DNA from: Temnothorax longispinosus
Lineage: Eukaryota > Arthropoda > Insecta > Hymenoptera > Formicidae
Length of the DNA: 64,000 nt
Reading direction: 5' to 3'
Assembly (NCBI RefSeq): GCF_030848805.1
Contig: NC_092363.1
Location: forward strand, 744,001-808,000
Both the position numbers and the translations under genes were made by a program. The notes beneath the pieces were generated by a model that saw nothing but the letters and a program-made list of their open reading frames with translations, was not told where the DNA came from and searched no databases. This document shows, piece after piece, positions 50,733 to 62,926 of this stretch (positions are counted from its first letter, which is position 1; every line of letters starts with the position of its first letter).

Positions 50733-52032
50733 CACGCACGCCGCGCCGGCCGGCCCCACGTTACGATGCGTTTTGCCGTCCGCAATCAACAGTCGACGCT
50801 CACGACTGGACTGCGGTCGCAAAAAAAAGGGGGTCAGCTCGCGGGTGGGATTTAAAACCGAGGGCGGTTGCGTTTTGCCGAGACTCCGCTCGAAATCGCG
50901 CTAAAATGCGTTCGGTCACTTCGGTCGCGTCGGGGCAGCGTAACTCCGAAAGAGCCGGTCGCACAATAATAGGGAAGCGCCGATAAACTCGCCGAGTGGA
51001 TACTCGGCCGTTAATCCGTGTCGATGCGGCGATGAAGAGAGAGCGTTTTTGTCAGCCGATATTCAACGCGACGTGGATGGAAGCGAAGCGGTTTTAATGG
51101 AGAGCTCGCGTACAAATTGTTGCGCACTTTATAAATTATTGGGGTCCGCGCGCCGATGGCAAGCCCCCGAACAATGTCACGGGAAGCCACGTCGATAAAA
51201 GGAGTAAAATCTGCACTGTCAGAAGAAACAAATTTCAAGATTTCTCATTTATTATTATTGTTTAAAAGATTGCCTTTTATTTTATACACATACATATTTG
51301 GTGTGCTCGTTTATTAAAATACTCATTACCGCGTGCGACTGATAATAATGCGCAATAACAAAATAACGGGTTACGTGTTCCATATTTTCGAACAACACGC
51401 AAGAACGTACGGTCAAATATTATCTAGTTTTGCCGTCATCTTTGAACAGCTCATTATATGCAGATTACGCGAAGACTAAAATCATCGCGATAATATTGCC
51501 GATGCATTTAGCAAACGCCACTGCTTCATAAAGCGATAAATAATTGCTCGGTGAGAGGAGGCATTGTACTGTTTTTCGGTAATCAGGCGTGAATAACAAT
51601 GGTTAATCGTGCATGAAACGCATATGAAAGTATACGCTTTGTTCTGTTTTTAATGCACCGAGGTCCGTATCGATCGAACAACAATGTATTAGAAGCAATG
51701 TAAATATTTTTAAAACTCTCTCACGACATTATCACAATATGTTTAATTGCGTCAATACAGCTAATATTTCTAATTAAAATTATTTCTAACGTTCATTGCG
51801 CTAGCGAGCGACGTAAGAGACACGAGATTCCATTGATATATCTGATTATTTCCTTCGAAATTTAATACAATTATCGACCGTGAATATCGATTGTGAATAT
51901 ATGTTAAACAAGAGACTCAACGTTGAGCGGGACGAGTGTTACCACGTCCGCGAATTGTTTATAGAGCATAAATTTTCAAGACTGCCGCTCTAATTGACTC
52001 GTAAATTTCACTCGTGCAGTAAATCATACCTG

Positions 52033-52170
52033 TAGTGCGATTCTGTAACTCGTTATGCGTCGTTATGTGCTCATAACGACAGTTGCGCAGCTTTTTTCTT
52101 ATATAGTATACCTGCGCAACTGTCGTTATAAACACATAACGACAGCATAACGAGTTACAGAATCGCACTA
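52033..52170. mobile_element. 138-bp TA-flanked hairpin MITE
   Basis: Left arm 52033-52090 (TAGTGCGATTCTGTAACTCG and onward) and right arm 52112-52170 are reverse complements with a few mismatches around a 21-bp loop. Both ends carry TA outside GTGCGATTCTG, consistent with the TA target duplication of Tc1/mariner-type elements. Each arm also contains its own small palindrome, CGTTATGTG-CTCATAACG, so cruciforms can nest. No coding capacity. Confidence 0.8.
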
Positions 52171-55100
52171 CTGCGACGCTGCGTACCTGCGTACGCAAAA
52201 ATTTACGTTATTATAACAGTCTTTCGGCGCGAGACGTGAGATGCGTTATGCTCGAACAATCACGTTTCCGGAAAAAGGATTTCACGAGGGACCGACCATT
52301 AATGTCGCCGGGTTAGCATTTAAATTCACGCACGGCGTCAAAGATGCAGGTGGCACTCTTTAGACGACTCTAAATTGCGTCCACCGGCAGACAAACGCAC
52401 GGCCGCAGAGCCAGTCCTCTGTTTGTCCCGGTAGTTGCCAGCGACTAAGCTAACGGAGCCGGCCAGCATGTATACCGGGAACTCGCAGAAAAGGGACACG
52501 AACAGAAGGCCCCTTAGTCCTCTGTCTCTGTGTTCCACTACCCCCCGCCGTTACTTGTCTTATCGGCGCCCCGTCGTCCACATTGCTCTCGGCATCTCAC
52601 CCTCGCCAGTCAGAATTACGTTTGTGTGCTCGGACACCATTACCTTAATTAAGAGCGAAGTTTTCTCAAGCTGCCCGCGCGCGAACACTTCCTCCAAACT
52701 AAGTTCTCTATTGATTTTATCTTAATATCCTTAAGTTCTTCGCAGTTCCTCCTTTTATTCTTCTTCCTCCGCCACTCGAAGGGAGCTACGTGCCGCGACT
52801 AAATGGCTTTACATGCATAAGACGTCTCGTCATTAATGTCGCAAAACTTATCGCCGCCTTAATGAGAATTCCTCGTAACTCCATTTTTCTAAATATGACG
52901 CGCGACGCGAAGACTGTTTAAGAATTTTTTTAATGTAGTTGCGCATCAAGTTCAGAATTCACTCTCTTAAATGATTTACGATGTTACGCTTTACGGCGCC
53001 GGAGAACGGATGTCTTTATCACGGGATAACGATAAAATACTTATCTTCTTTAGTAAAAGTAAAACTGCGAAAAATCCTCTCTCATCACGCCGCGCCCATT
53101 ACATATAATATCTTTTCACGCGGGCTCCATGTAAAGGAGTTCGGATATCATTATTGCCTTAGAGTGGCAGTTTTTAAATATAATTAACTATAAGACGTTG
53201 TTAATCCGAATATTCACTCCTCCAGTCACTTTATCGTATACTTTCGTATTTCTTTTATATCTTTTGATTGACACTTTTTTTATCCCTTTATTTTTTTTCT
53301 TTAGACTTTGAACAGGCACCGAAGAAAACGACATAAATACCCTTAATTCTGTTCGGACCTATTCACAAATGTTGCGATAGGCCTAAAAACCATAGTGCGC
53401 TTGCTTATGTTAGTCCTTTTTGTGTTACTGGATTCTTTTCATTCAAAATATCTCTATTGCCATGCCATGCTTTACAGAAGATTCCGTGACAAAAGGGATG
53501 AGCTCTCTTTAAAAAAAAAAAAAAAAATATTGAAATTCCAACTTTGTAAAAGAGCCGATCGGCGACACAGGGAGGACAAAAATTATATATTGTACATCTA
53601 CTGGAATATCTCAATACAGATAATAAATTGGGTAAAGAATTTCATGTGACAGTGTGTAAGAGTGTGTGTGTATGATTAAAATATATTTTACAATTAGGAG
53701 CATAAAGTATTAGAGATATAATACAAATTAATAAAATTGGTAAAATTTTATATTACTTTATTTAATAAAATTTTGTTACAAATATATAATATAAAAATAT
53801 ATTAATATTTATCTTTTTTTTTATTTATTTTAAATTTATTGATATTTTTGTTAACTAATTGATGTAATTAGATAAATATACGCGAAGATGTATTTCGATT
53901 TAAATAATCGATGTTTACTAGTTCCAGTCAAAATGCAAGTACTGCCAAGTTATACGTATTAACATTTCACATCATTTCGATTTCTGATAGAAGGCTAAGC
54001 ATTTTGCTATGAAGAATCGCGGGAGTGAGTACGACGAGAAGACGTGGAGATGACGAAGAAGGAGATGGATGGAAGAACGAGAGTAATAGGAAGAGCAGCG
54101 CTTCTCCAAGAGGTGAAGAGTGACCGGGGCAAGGAAGAGAAGATGTGAAGCCGAAGAATCAGTCGGTCGTGGTAGAGCCCGTCTTGGCCTATACTGGACT
54201 CAAGGCTATCAACCTCTAAGCATCCATTAACTACCAGACGTCGAGGTGTACGGGCGCGCATACATGCACACGCACACCCACGAATGCATGTATACGCACG
54301 CATTCGCGCGTGGAGACGGCTACCCCGCAGTATTTCACCGGCGTCCGCAATTTCGCGGTTCCAAGCAACGGTGCTGATTAGACCGCAAACGTCGCTCCTA
54401 CTCCCGTTGCTGGCGGCCGAAAGCGCACGGCCGCCGAAGCTAAATACGCTTTGTCAGATCGTTGAAAATTTTATTTTGCGAACGCATGTGTTTCGCTCGC
54501 CGAATGTGTGTCGTTCTATATATGCGTGTACGTTCAAAACGAGGAATGCGCGATCGCGAAATGCCGAAATACCGAACGCGAGTTCGGGGTCGTGGGTCGC
54601 GGTCACAACGGTACGCGAAGACCGGCGCGGCGCGATCTACCTCGAAAGAGAGACGCCGCACGAGAGCAACAAGTGAAAGTCAGTTGCCACGGAACAACGT
54701 AGTCGGAAATCATGCGCGGTGCGCATTATCTCGTTTCCCCAGTCCGCTGCCTCCACCCGGTATAATCAGCTCGATCGTATCCGTTAAGATCTTGCCTCGC
54801 TTCGACTCGTTATTAACCGTTATCAGCTTCGATCGAGATATCGGCCGATGCAAACGACCTCGTCGACTCGGCGCGGCGCGTCCATCGTTTCCCGATCAGC
54901 GCCGACGTAAGCCGACGTTTGATGTTTGATGAATTCAATCTCGCCGAGCTAGCGCGCAATGGTAACGCGGCGCTAGTCCGTCCGTTCGCGCGCAGCTCGA
55001 ACAAACCTGACCGACAAAAACTGGCCGGACAGGTAAGCGGTAGCGAAATACCTGACGCCGTGAGGCTAAACGCGGCGTGGTAGACGCTGTCCTAGACGGG

Positions 55101-58100
55101 GCCGTTTCGCTCGGCGCGAGGCCGCCGAGGCGCGAGCACGTTTTCTTCGGCCGCGAATACCGCCGTGCGTGCGTTAACGAATACGCAAAGTGGATTGTTA
55201 CCTCGTCGCGTATGATTTACAGCGACTTTAAAGATGAGATTGGCCTTTTGTTGAGTACACTCACGGGATGTAACGATGATCCGATGTGCCGAGTAAAATT
55301 GCTGCCGAGTGGATTCGCGAGATAAACTCGCCTTTGAATAACGTGTCAAAGAGATCTTTAAGATCGCTTTGAACTAATTCGCGAGAGATGCACAATGTCG
55401 CAAATAATTTGGACTCAAAAGGGAAATAAATTAAGTATAGAGTTTCTTGGCTTACGTTAATTCGAAAGTATAGGTGTGCGGCTTGCGTCCGACTTCGATC
55501 GATTCCAGAAGATCTCGTCGGGATCGTGACCTTCGTTCGGTCATTATAGCCGCCATAAATCATACGGGAAAATTACATCGCGGACTCCTCGTGATGAGAG
55601 TATTACTTGCCGACGCGAATACGGGAATATTCTCGGTGAAATCAGACGAACTAACATCCTGCGTGTACCGAAGCACGGGGCTCTCGCTATAAAGTTCGCG
55701 TAGATATTCCATACGCAATCACGATACTTACGTTCGCGGTTCCGACATTAACGAGGAAAATTTGCGTTTAACATCGAGAGAAGGTGTCGATAATGGGAGA
55801 TGGGAAATGATCGGGGCTTTAAGTGTACCCTGACGAGATGGTTAATGACTAATGCGAACCTGGAAAACAGTCCAAGAACGAATAAAATCGATAATTGGGA
55901 CATCAGTCATTTTCACGCCCGAAATATCCAATCTTCGAAAAACACGACGCGTATTCGGTAAATCGTCGTATTTTTCCCGTTTGAATTCTCGTACGGTACA
56001 CTGATTACATTATCGTTCATTTTACAGCGCCGAATGTTCCACTCGTTTAACAATCGCGGGTATTTATTGCTCGCGTGCAATTTGCGGATCTTCTGATTTC
56101 GATTCGAATTAATTTCTGCCATTCGGAGGGAGTTTGGCCTGTAAACAATCAACGCGATTATCGTAATCGAGGGTCGCACTGTTCGCTTGTTCACATCGGC
56201 GCGGGGTGGGACACGGCAGACGGCACGCATGCAATTATTTCGCTAACAGATGCCGTATGGCGTATTGATTAAAACTACAATCATCGGACGAGACCACAGA
56301 GGCACAGAAATCCGATAAAAATCGAAGGCTCACTCTGTCTGCGACGTATCGCCGAATAAAATTGGCAACGGTCACAGTTGGTCGGTTCCGAATTGTGTAG
56401 GAACCATTTGTAGAGATTTAGCAACCGTAGCGCAAAAATCTTTTTCGGAACGCGTAACAGTTCCGTAACTTTTGTATGTACTTTTATGACCGGACGACGC
56501 GACAGCGGTTTAGCGTTAAACGCGCGCAGCGAAAATATAGACTAACGCGCGCCACAGCCTCTGCAACTCTGTTTACGTTTTACGATTTATTTCCGGTGAT
56601 GGACGCGCGCTCTGTAATATCAAGCAGTTTTCTGAGAAATGTAAAAACTCCGAACGAATCTCCCGGATTCGCTCGAAACTTCGTTGGGGCAACTATTCTC
56701 GTGTAACAAGTCACCGAACTTCGTTCCCGGAAAACTCGATTACGTTTTGAATAAATTAACGAGAGTCTTTTCCGAGCGCGCTCGTTACTCTCGCGGAAAA
56801 CTGGGACGCGACCTTCTTCGCGCGCGACAGAAAAAGAACGTCCGAGGGACGTCAGTCAGGAAAAGTTGCAGCTTCGTGACACCAGCCTAACTTTGCGCCG
56901 CGAGCTCGGATGGAGAGACGTTCGCAAGTAGAGTCTCTCTTGTCATCGCGCTGACAAATTGCTTCGCGCAAACCGTCGCTGGCTGCTAACGTAAACACGA
57001 AGCGTCGTGCTGCAGATTGTTGCACAGGCACACTTGACGCCGATACATGGGCGGTTGCAAGTGGCAAAGGTCGACCTATCGATGAAGCGCCGCCGGTCTG
57101 CATCGACGGATCGATAAGCGTTTTGACAGCGGCGAACAATAGCCCCTGTATAGGCTGTAGCCCGCCTTTATTTCAGGTGAGAATGGTGGTCGACAGGTGG
57201 AAAATGACAGTAAAAAGTTTCCCGAAAGAATTATGAATCCCCTGCGACGATGGCGCCGACGGGAGGGTGCGGATCGTTCATTCATTCGTATCCCAACCGC
57301 GCTTTATGGGAATTCCGTCGGAAATATTTCAATACTCGCCGGAATAGCGGCCCGCGGGATGGCCCTGTTTCGTCCGCTCCCTCGCTCTCTTTCGCATCGC
57401 TCTTGTGACAATTCGATCACATTTACGGCACAATAAGCTAGGACATTAGATTTTCTTCAATCATCCGAACAACGATCGAAAACCTGCAGAATATTATTAT
57501 TGTAAATTTAACTTATCTAGAAAATCGAGTTCCGTCGATTTTTCGACGGATTATCTAAATAGGGAATTTACCTTTCCGTCGGGGATATACGAGGCGATGG
57601 ATGCGAAGCGTTTCAAAGAGCCTACCGGAGAGTCGGATTACAAAGAAATCCGGAGGCGCAAAGCTAATTCTGAATTAGGTGTCTGCTTACAATCTGCCGC
57701 TGTTGCCGAGACTATGCACTTTATTTGTAACGAAGTATAGCGGCTCGCAGTAAGTGCACGAGTATCTGCACAGAAGCGGTTTTGCATCTTTAAATTCCTG
57801 AGAAGATAGAAAAGGCTATTCAGAGAGGCGCTTATTCGCGAGACGATCGGGACTGGGCTTTTTAAGTGGATATCGCATGCCTGACTTGTCCACCCACCTA
57901 CCGCGCATTGCAAGATTCACAAAACCTACACGTCTTTCTCCTCGCGCATACATGTATTTATGTGTGCACATGCCTTAAGAGTTTAATAAAAAGAAAGGTA
58001 TAGATATTTCAATAACCGGTTCTAAAGATTCCTGAAATTTTTAGCGACGTGAGAGAATATCACTTTTGTCGAGATTTTTTGAAGGAATTATTCGAGCAAA

Positions 58101-61100
58101 CGGATGCGAAAATATTGGCTCTTTTCGCGTCGGATGTACGCCGAATTATTTCCAGTGAATTGAAAATAAGTTGAACTGGAAATTCCCTTAATTAACTTGC
58201 CTCGTACTACGTTTAATGGTCCAGCGAATAGTATAACAATTTTCAAATGTAGCACCACATTTCCGTAATGTTAGACCAGAGTAAAATTTCAATTTTCCGG
58301 GTCATAAAGTATGAGTACGCTGCGTAGGAGAGCCCACGAGCAGATCGCAAGCCGAACAATCTTCTAAACGGATATCGATGAAATGGTATATCATCTGTAT
58401 TAAAATTACAGTAATTTTCTGACGCAAGAGAAATTCCACTGTTCCGAACATGCGAGCTCCATTATTTTATTTTCTATATACTCTTTGCCAGGCAGTCGTT
58501 TTAGCGGCTGTACTTATTTTTCGAACATTGCATAACGTTAAAAGAGATATAACCATTTTTTCAAATAAAATCTGACTTCCTCGCGGAGCGTAATGCAGTC
58601 TTCCAGCTTGACAACGGAACCGAATTACGGCTAAAGAGGAGCCCGGCAGGAAAGAGGAGAAAGCGAAGAGAGAGAGAGACAGACAAATCAAGCGTGCATA
58701 ATCGATGTTCGCCGCGAGAGAACTCTTCATAATCCAGTCTCAATTCACCTCTCGAATCTCGTCGCGGTATTAATCAAGGCGTTATACTTTCTGTAATCTC
58801 CAGACCAAATTCCAAACAAATTATCCCGGGATCTCGGTGGACAAGCAGCTCGTGGCGTTTTATAAATGATCCCCGCGGAATAAGGAATTGCGAACATTAG
58901 TAAAGGGTTGTCAGCGTTTTCTGCTCGGCGTATCTGCCGCAGCAGCTGCCGTTACCGTCTCCGAGTGAGGAGAATTAAGCAGTCTTAAACGCTCTTTGAT
59001 ACCGACGTCGACATTTTGAAATATTTTTCTGCGCGCCATACCGCTCTACCGCGTTGACGCCTTCATTTTTCACAGTGACTGAACCGCCGCCGTAATAAAA
59101 GTGTCGAGAAATGTTCTTATTGTTTTCCACGAAAACTTCTTACAATTTCGGACGTCAGTTGCATACGATGTATTGCGTTACTTGTTACGAATTGTTTGAC
59201 ATATAAATTTTTCACAGTCGTAATACGTGCATAATTATACCGCGCGCGCGATCGATATTTGCTTGATTAGAATATCTGACGTCCCAAAACTATCGGCTAT
59301 GTGTCGGGGGAACACACTTGTGTTCTCGACATCATAGATTCTTCAACAATGCTCCAGATGGACGCATAATCGAGACACACGCGAACAGTTGACAGGTAGG
59401 CGTACCGGAATATGAATTTATGTATGATTGACATCGTGTTATATTGTGGTTGATTGCATGTCAAGACCGATGGCGTTCCTTAAATATTGTATAACAATAT
59501 ACATATATAATTGTGTGAACAAATGTTGCATGTTATGCGATTATACTCCAATTTTATCAATCTCGTATATCAAATATGTACATATATCAAATACGAAACA
59601 TAACTAGATTAATCGAAATTGAAAAAGTTGAAATCGCAATAGTTCCTGAGTAATGAGCAATTAAAGTCTTTCTGATAATATCTACAGAGTTATGATAATT
59701 TTATGTAAATACTTTTACGACCGCAAACGAAGATAAATTTTATTCTTTACATAAGCATTAAATTTAATGCGCTATAGCGACCAACTCATCGGTATTATTA
59801 CGAAAGAGCAATTATTACGCAAAGAGCAGAATGTTCGGCATAAATTTATTTTTGAAAACGTTAAATATGTGAGTTGTCATTTATGACAACAAGTCGGTTG
59901 GCTCGCGGCGTATTGGTACGTATCATTGTGGTATACAACGCGCTGTTGCGTATATATATATATACACAAGGTACCGCCTTATCATTCGTGCGCCGAACAA
60001 GTAAGTCGCAGTGCAAGCCGTTCTACGTATTCGTTATTTCTCGAGACATGATCGCAACAAGTACCAAAAAATATATTGAACAGTAACATATTTTACTATT
60101 GTTTCAATAATATAATCAGTAATTACTCCGCGAGATTAACGATTCGTGGCGTCGCGCCAGTTATTTAGCCAAACATATTTCGCGTGATTTGTTCTTGATA
60201 AGATCGAAGATAAGATTGAAAACAAGAATCTTAAACTGCCCTAGCGTGATCTTACGAGAGATTGTTATATCTTTAATGACGTTTAGATCTAAATATATTG
60301 CATTTTGTATTTACTTAAATAATCCAAGCTATCCAATCTTTATAGATTCAAATATATTGCGCTTTGCATTTCTCATTAAATTAAATTAAATATAATTTAA
60401 TTGTTTATTATTCTAAATTGAGAACTGGGAATAAAAGAAATAAATCGTCGCGTTGGATGAAATAATTCAACGGAAAGACTTGTGTTAAACATTTATCAAT
60501 AATATTTTATTTATTTTTCTCAGAATTGTGAAAAATTTATTACATCAGTTATGTTAGGTCAGGTTAGAGCGTCGGGTAAAACCCACGAAATTACTAATTT
60601 ATTGATTTATTAAAGCTATATAATATTACTTTTTACGGGATATAAAATTTTTAGTATACCTAAATAATATATTTTAGTATAAATAATAATGTAGAATAAT
60701 AATATACTTATATATACTTTTCCCAACAAAATACGACAGATTTTATTTTTCAATTATTAGATCTCTAAAGTACGATATATCAAAATTGATTTGGAAATCA
60801 AGAAACTGAATATTCAAGATAATTTTATTGTATGAAGTATTCAAACGTTTCAAATTAATACCGGCTTCCGTACAGTCTTATTGTTAGAGGCTGTGTTCTT
60901 ATATTCACTTTCAATACTGAAAATTTATAGTATACGTGACGTAAATTATAGATTTTTAGTACTGGCAGTAGTACTGAGAGGAAATGGGAACACACCCAGT
61001 ATTTATTTCTCGCGCCGTAATCAAACAGCGCGTCGTTAGGTATACAAGCGCCCTCTCTTTCGCGCTCCACCACTCAAGTAAATGAGAAGAAGTCACAGTG

Positions 61101-61170
61101 TCACTACTGTCACTGTGTCAATAGTGTCACTGCGTTACGTTACTCTTCAAAACGCGATCGGGATAAATAT
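52171..61170. other. Non-coding stretch, no gene recognised
   Basis: AT-rich at 53.2-54.0 kb and 59.4-61.1 kb, CpG-rich at 54.2-57.5 kb. Donor-like sites occur at 55032 (GGACAG|GTAAGC) and 57176 (TTTCAG|GTGAGA, also an acceptor). Frames of 70-155 codons in the CpG-rich part overlap on both strands and show no domain. A poly-A tract is at about 53511-53527. A 30-nt hairpin around GAACAC-ACTT-GTGTTC lies near 59302-59335. Hidden 5' exons remain possible. Confidence 0.5.
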
Positions 61171-61235
61171 AAATAAATATCAAGTATCATAGCATTATTA
61201 CAAGCGATTATACTGACACGTGTGACGATTCGTAG
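61171..61235 (+). other. Candidate 5' UTR exon ending at a strong donor
   Basis: A TATA-like AT stretch (ATAAATATAAATAAATATC, about 61163) precedes about 60 bp that ends TTCGTAG|GTAAGTG (donor at 61236). The start is a guess. Together with the acceptor and ATG downstream it suggests the 5' end of a + strand gene. Confidence 0.3.
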
Positions 61236-61461
61236 GTAAGTGTAACGAGGGGATAGTTATTTGACAAAAACGATATATTTCACGACTCATTTATTGAATG
61301 TAAGAATCGAAGCGATCCAAGAGGATGGGATTTACAAATTAGTTCCACAGCAGACAATTATTTCTCCGACAGTGTTTAGAATTGAACATTTCTCGTATGA
61401 CGCTTTGATTTTTTCATCGACCGAAACGTAACCTATTTCAAATTGCCGATTACTTTCACAG

Positions 61462-61766
61462 ATCGAGAGTACAGTGTGCGATATAGATACGGAATCGTTT
61501 GGAGTGATTCAACTAATAGACCCGTCGCCGATTTAGCTGAGTAAACAGACCATAGCCGGTTCGTCGCGCATTAACTTCGGGAGTGCCGTTCAAGTAATTG
61601 GACTAATAGACTTTTATTGGTGATTAGTCCGCGCGCGATTGTAGTTATCCGCGGGTGTTTTTCGGAAGTGAATGCAGGGCGAGAAGGAGATCTGACAATC
61701 TAGACATGAGAGGAGGAGGAGGAGGCCCTAGGAGAGGGCATCGGGCGCCAGCGGAGCAACCCTGCG
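61462..61766 (+). CDS. Candidate first coding exon of a + strand gene (CDS from 61706), glycine/arginine-rich start
   Basis: An acceptor (GATTACTTTCACAG) ends at 61461. The exon contains an ATG at 61706 with G at -3 and reads MRGGGGGPRRGHRAPAEQPC, then ends in phase 1 at TGCG|GTGAGT (donor 61767). Five consecutive glycines from near-identical GGA/GGC codons and the GGA repeat make part of this low-complexity. If spliced to the next candidate exon (62051-62099) the frame stops after ESTQST. The true coding partner may therefore lie beyond the window, or this ATG may be a short upstream frame in a leader. The product is not recognised. Confidence 0.4.
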
Positions 61767-62050
61767 GTGAGTAATTAATTTTTCATTCGTTGTTTTTTAT
61801 GTGGAATTAATCGTCCATTCCCTCTTTTAACTGGATCTAGATTAAAAGACTAAGAATTAGAGAAATAAATTATTATTTTTTTTTTAGAAGAAAGTATAAA
61901 CTTCTTGAAGATTGTTTTCTCAAAAACATACGATTATTTTATTAAACATCTATTACTTAAAAGACGAATTTAATTTGTAGAATAATAATTTTTTCAAATA
62001 TTAAATATTTTGAATGTGGCTACAATTTATTTTGTATTTACATGTTACAG

Positions 62051-62099
62051 AATCAACACAGTCGACATAGCAGATAACTCCGCTGTTGCGCATCGGTTG
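62051..62099 (+). other. Candidate short non-coding or alternative exon
   Basis: An acceptor TACATGTTACAG ends at 62050, and 49 bp later TTG|GTGAGT gives a strong donor at 62100. Read in phase 1 from the upstream exon it stops at TAG; only the phase-2 frame is open. It may be an alternative 5' UTR exon, or a chance pair of sites. Confidence 0.25.
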
Positions 62100-62653
62100 G
62101 TGAGTGGTTAATAAACTTGTTTATTGAGGTAACGAATCTGTGACAATTATATCAGATATATGTAGGTATGTATGCATCCGCGGATACGTATATATCAATC
62201 TAACAAAACAACATAAAAATACATGACATCTCACAGATCTGTTGCCTTAAAATGGATATGCTAGAACAGATTTAGAATGAATGTTTAATCCTGGATGTGC
62301 CACTTATTGATTGATACGCATTTTGTATGATTTGTTGTATGATTTATTCATTGTGCATACGAGGGTGAACTCGCACGCATATATATTTTATGTAAATATA
62401 CGAGTCGGATCTTAAAAAAAAAATTGGGAACATCATGAGGTGACATGATATGATAAATTAATATTAAAATTCGGGAAAAATTAAGTATGCATTAATTGTT
62501 AAATATATATTGTAATAGATAAAATGTCCAATTTAATTGTTGTTTAGTTAGAATATTGCAGAAAGGAGATTAATGGAAAAAAGGAGACAGAAAAGTAAAA
62601 CAATATTATAATAAAGCTATGATAATAAAATAAATATAAAATATTGACACTTT

Positions 62654-62926
62654 TTAATCCTAGCTAGCCACACTCCGGTCCATGAGATCGCTTGACTTTT
62701 TCACATTGTCATTTTCATTTTAATTAATATTTTAAGCTTGTACTGTAGAAATTGGTAATACAGACTCTGAATAAGATGTTTATGATAATATCAGGTCAAG
62801 AAAATGATTCAAATTTAAACTGAACTTATTATAAGAAAACTAGAAAATTATGTTGTTATGTGAAAACTAGGAAACCGAAAAACATCCAGCGGTCTACCGG
62901 ACCGCAGTGTGGCAAGCTAGAGTTAA
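62654..62926. mobile_element. piggyBac-like MITE, 265 bp plus TTAA duplications
   Basis: TTAA lies at 62654-62657 and 62923-62926. Immediately inside, the left end reads TCCTAGCTAGCCACACTCCG and the right end, inverted, CTCTAGCTTGCCACACTGCG. The inverted repeat extends about 43 bp with mismatches and includes a CGGTCC word. TTAA duplication and CCCTAG-like termini are typical of piggyBac elements. The interior is AT-rich and non-coding, so this is a non-autonomous derivative. Confidence 0.8.

Larger units (their letters stand above)
44176..52032. other. Non-coding stretch including a CpG-rich promoter-like zone
   Basis: GC and CpG content are high at about 44.8-45.3 kb and again at 46.4-51.2 kb, peaking around 49.0-50.9 kb where CGCG words and C- or CT-tracts dominate. 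Donor-like sites occur at 49257 (GG|GTAAGTATG) and 49759 (CAG|GTAATC). The long frame 50002-50904 is made of CT-repeat and GC-rich translation (SLSLSLPPP) and is not a credible protein. The zone could hold the promoter and 5' UTR exons of a gene; direction unknown. Confidence 0.45.

Noticed and set aside
50002..50904. 300-codon open frame on the + strand
   Set aside because: The translation is dominated by CT-repeat and GC-rich low-complexity stretches (Ser/Leu/Pro/Arg), overlaps frames on the other strand, and shows no domain or codon pattern of a real gene.
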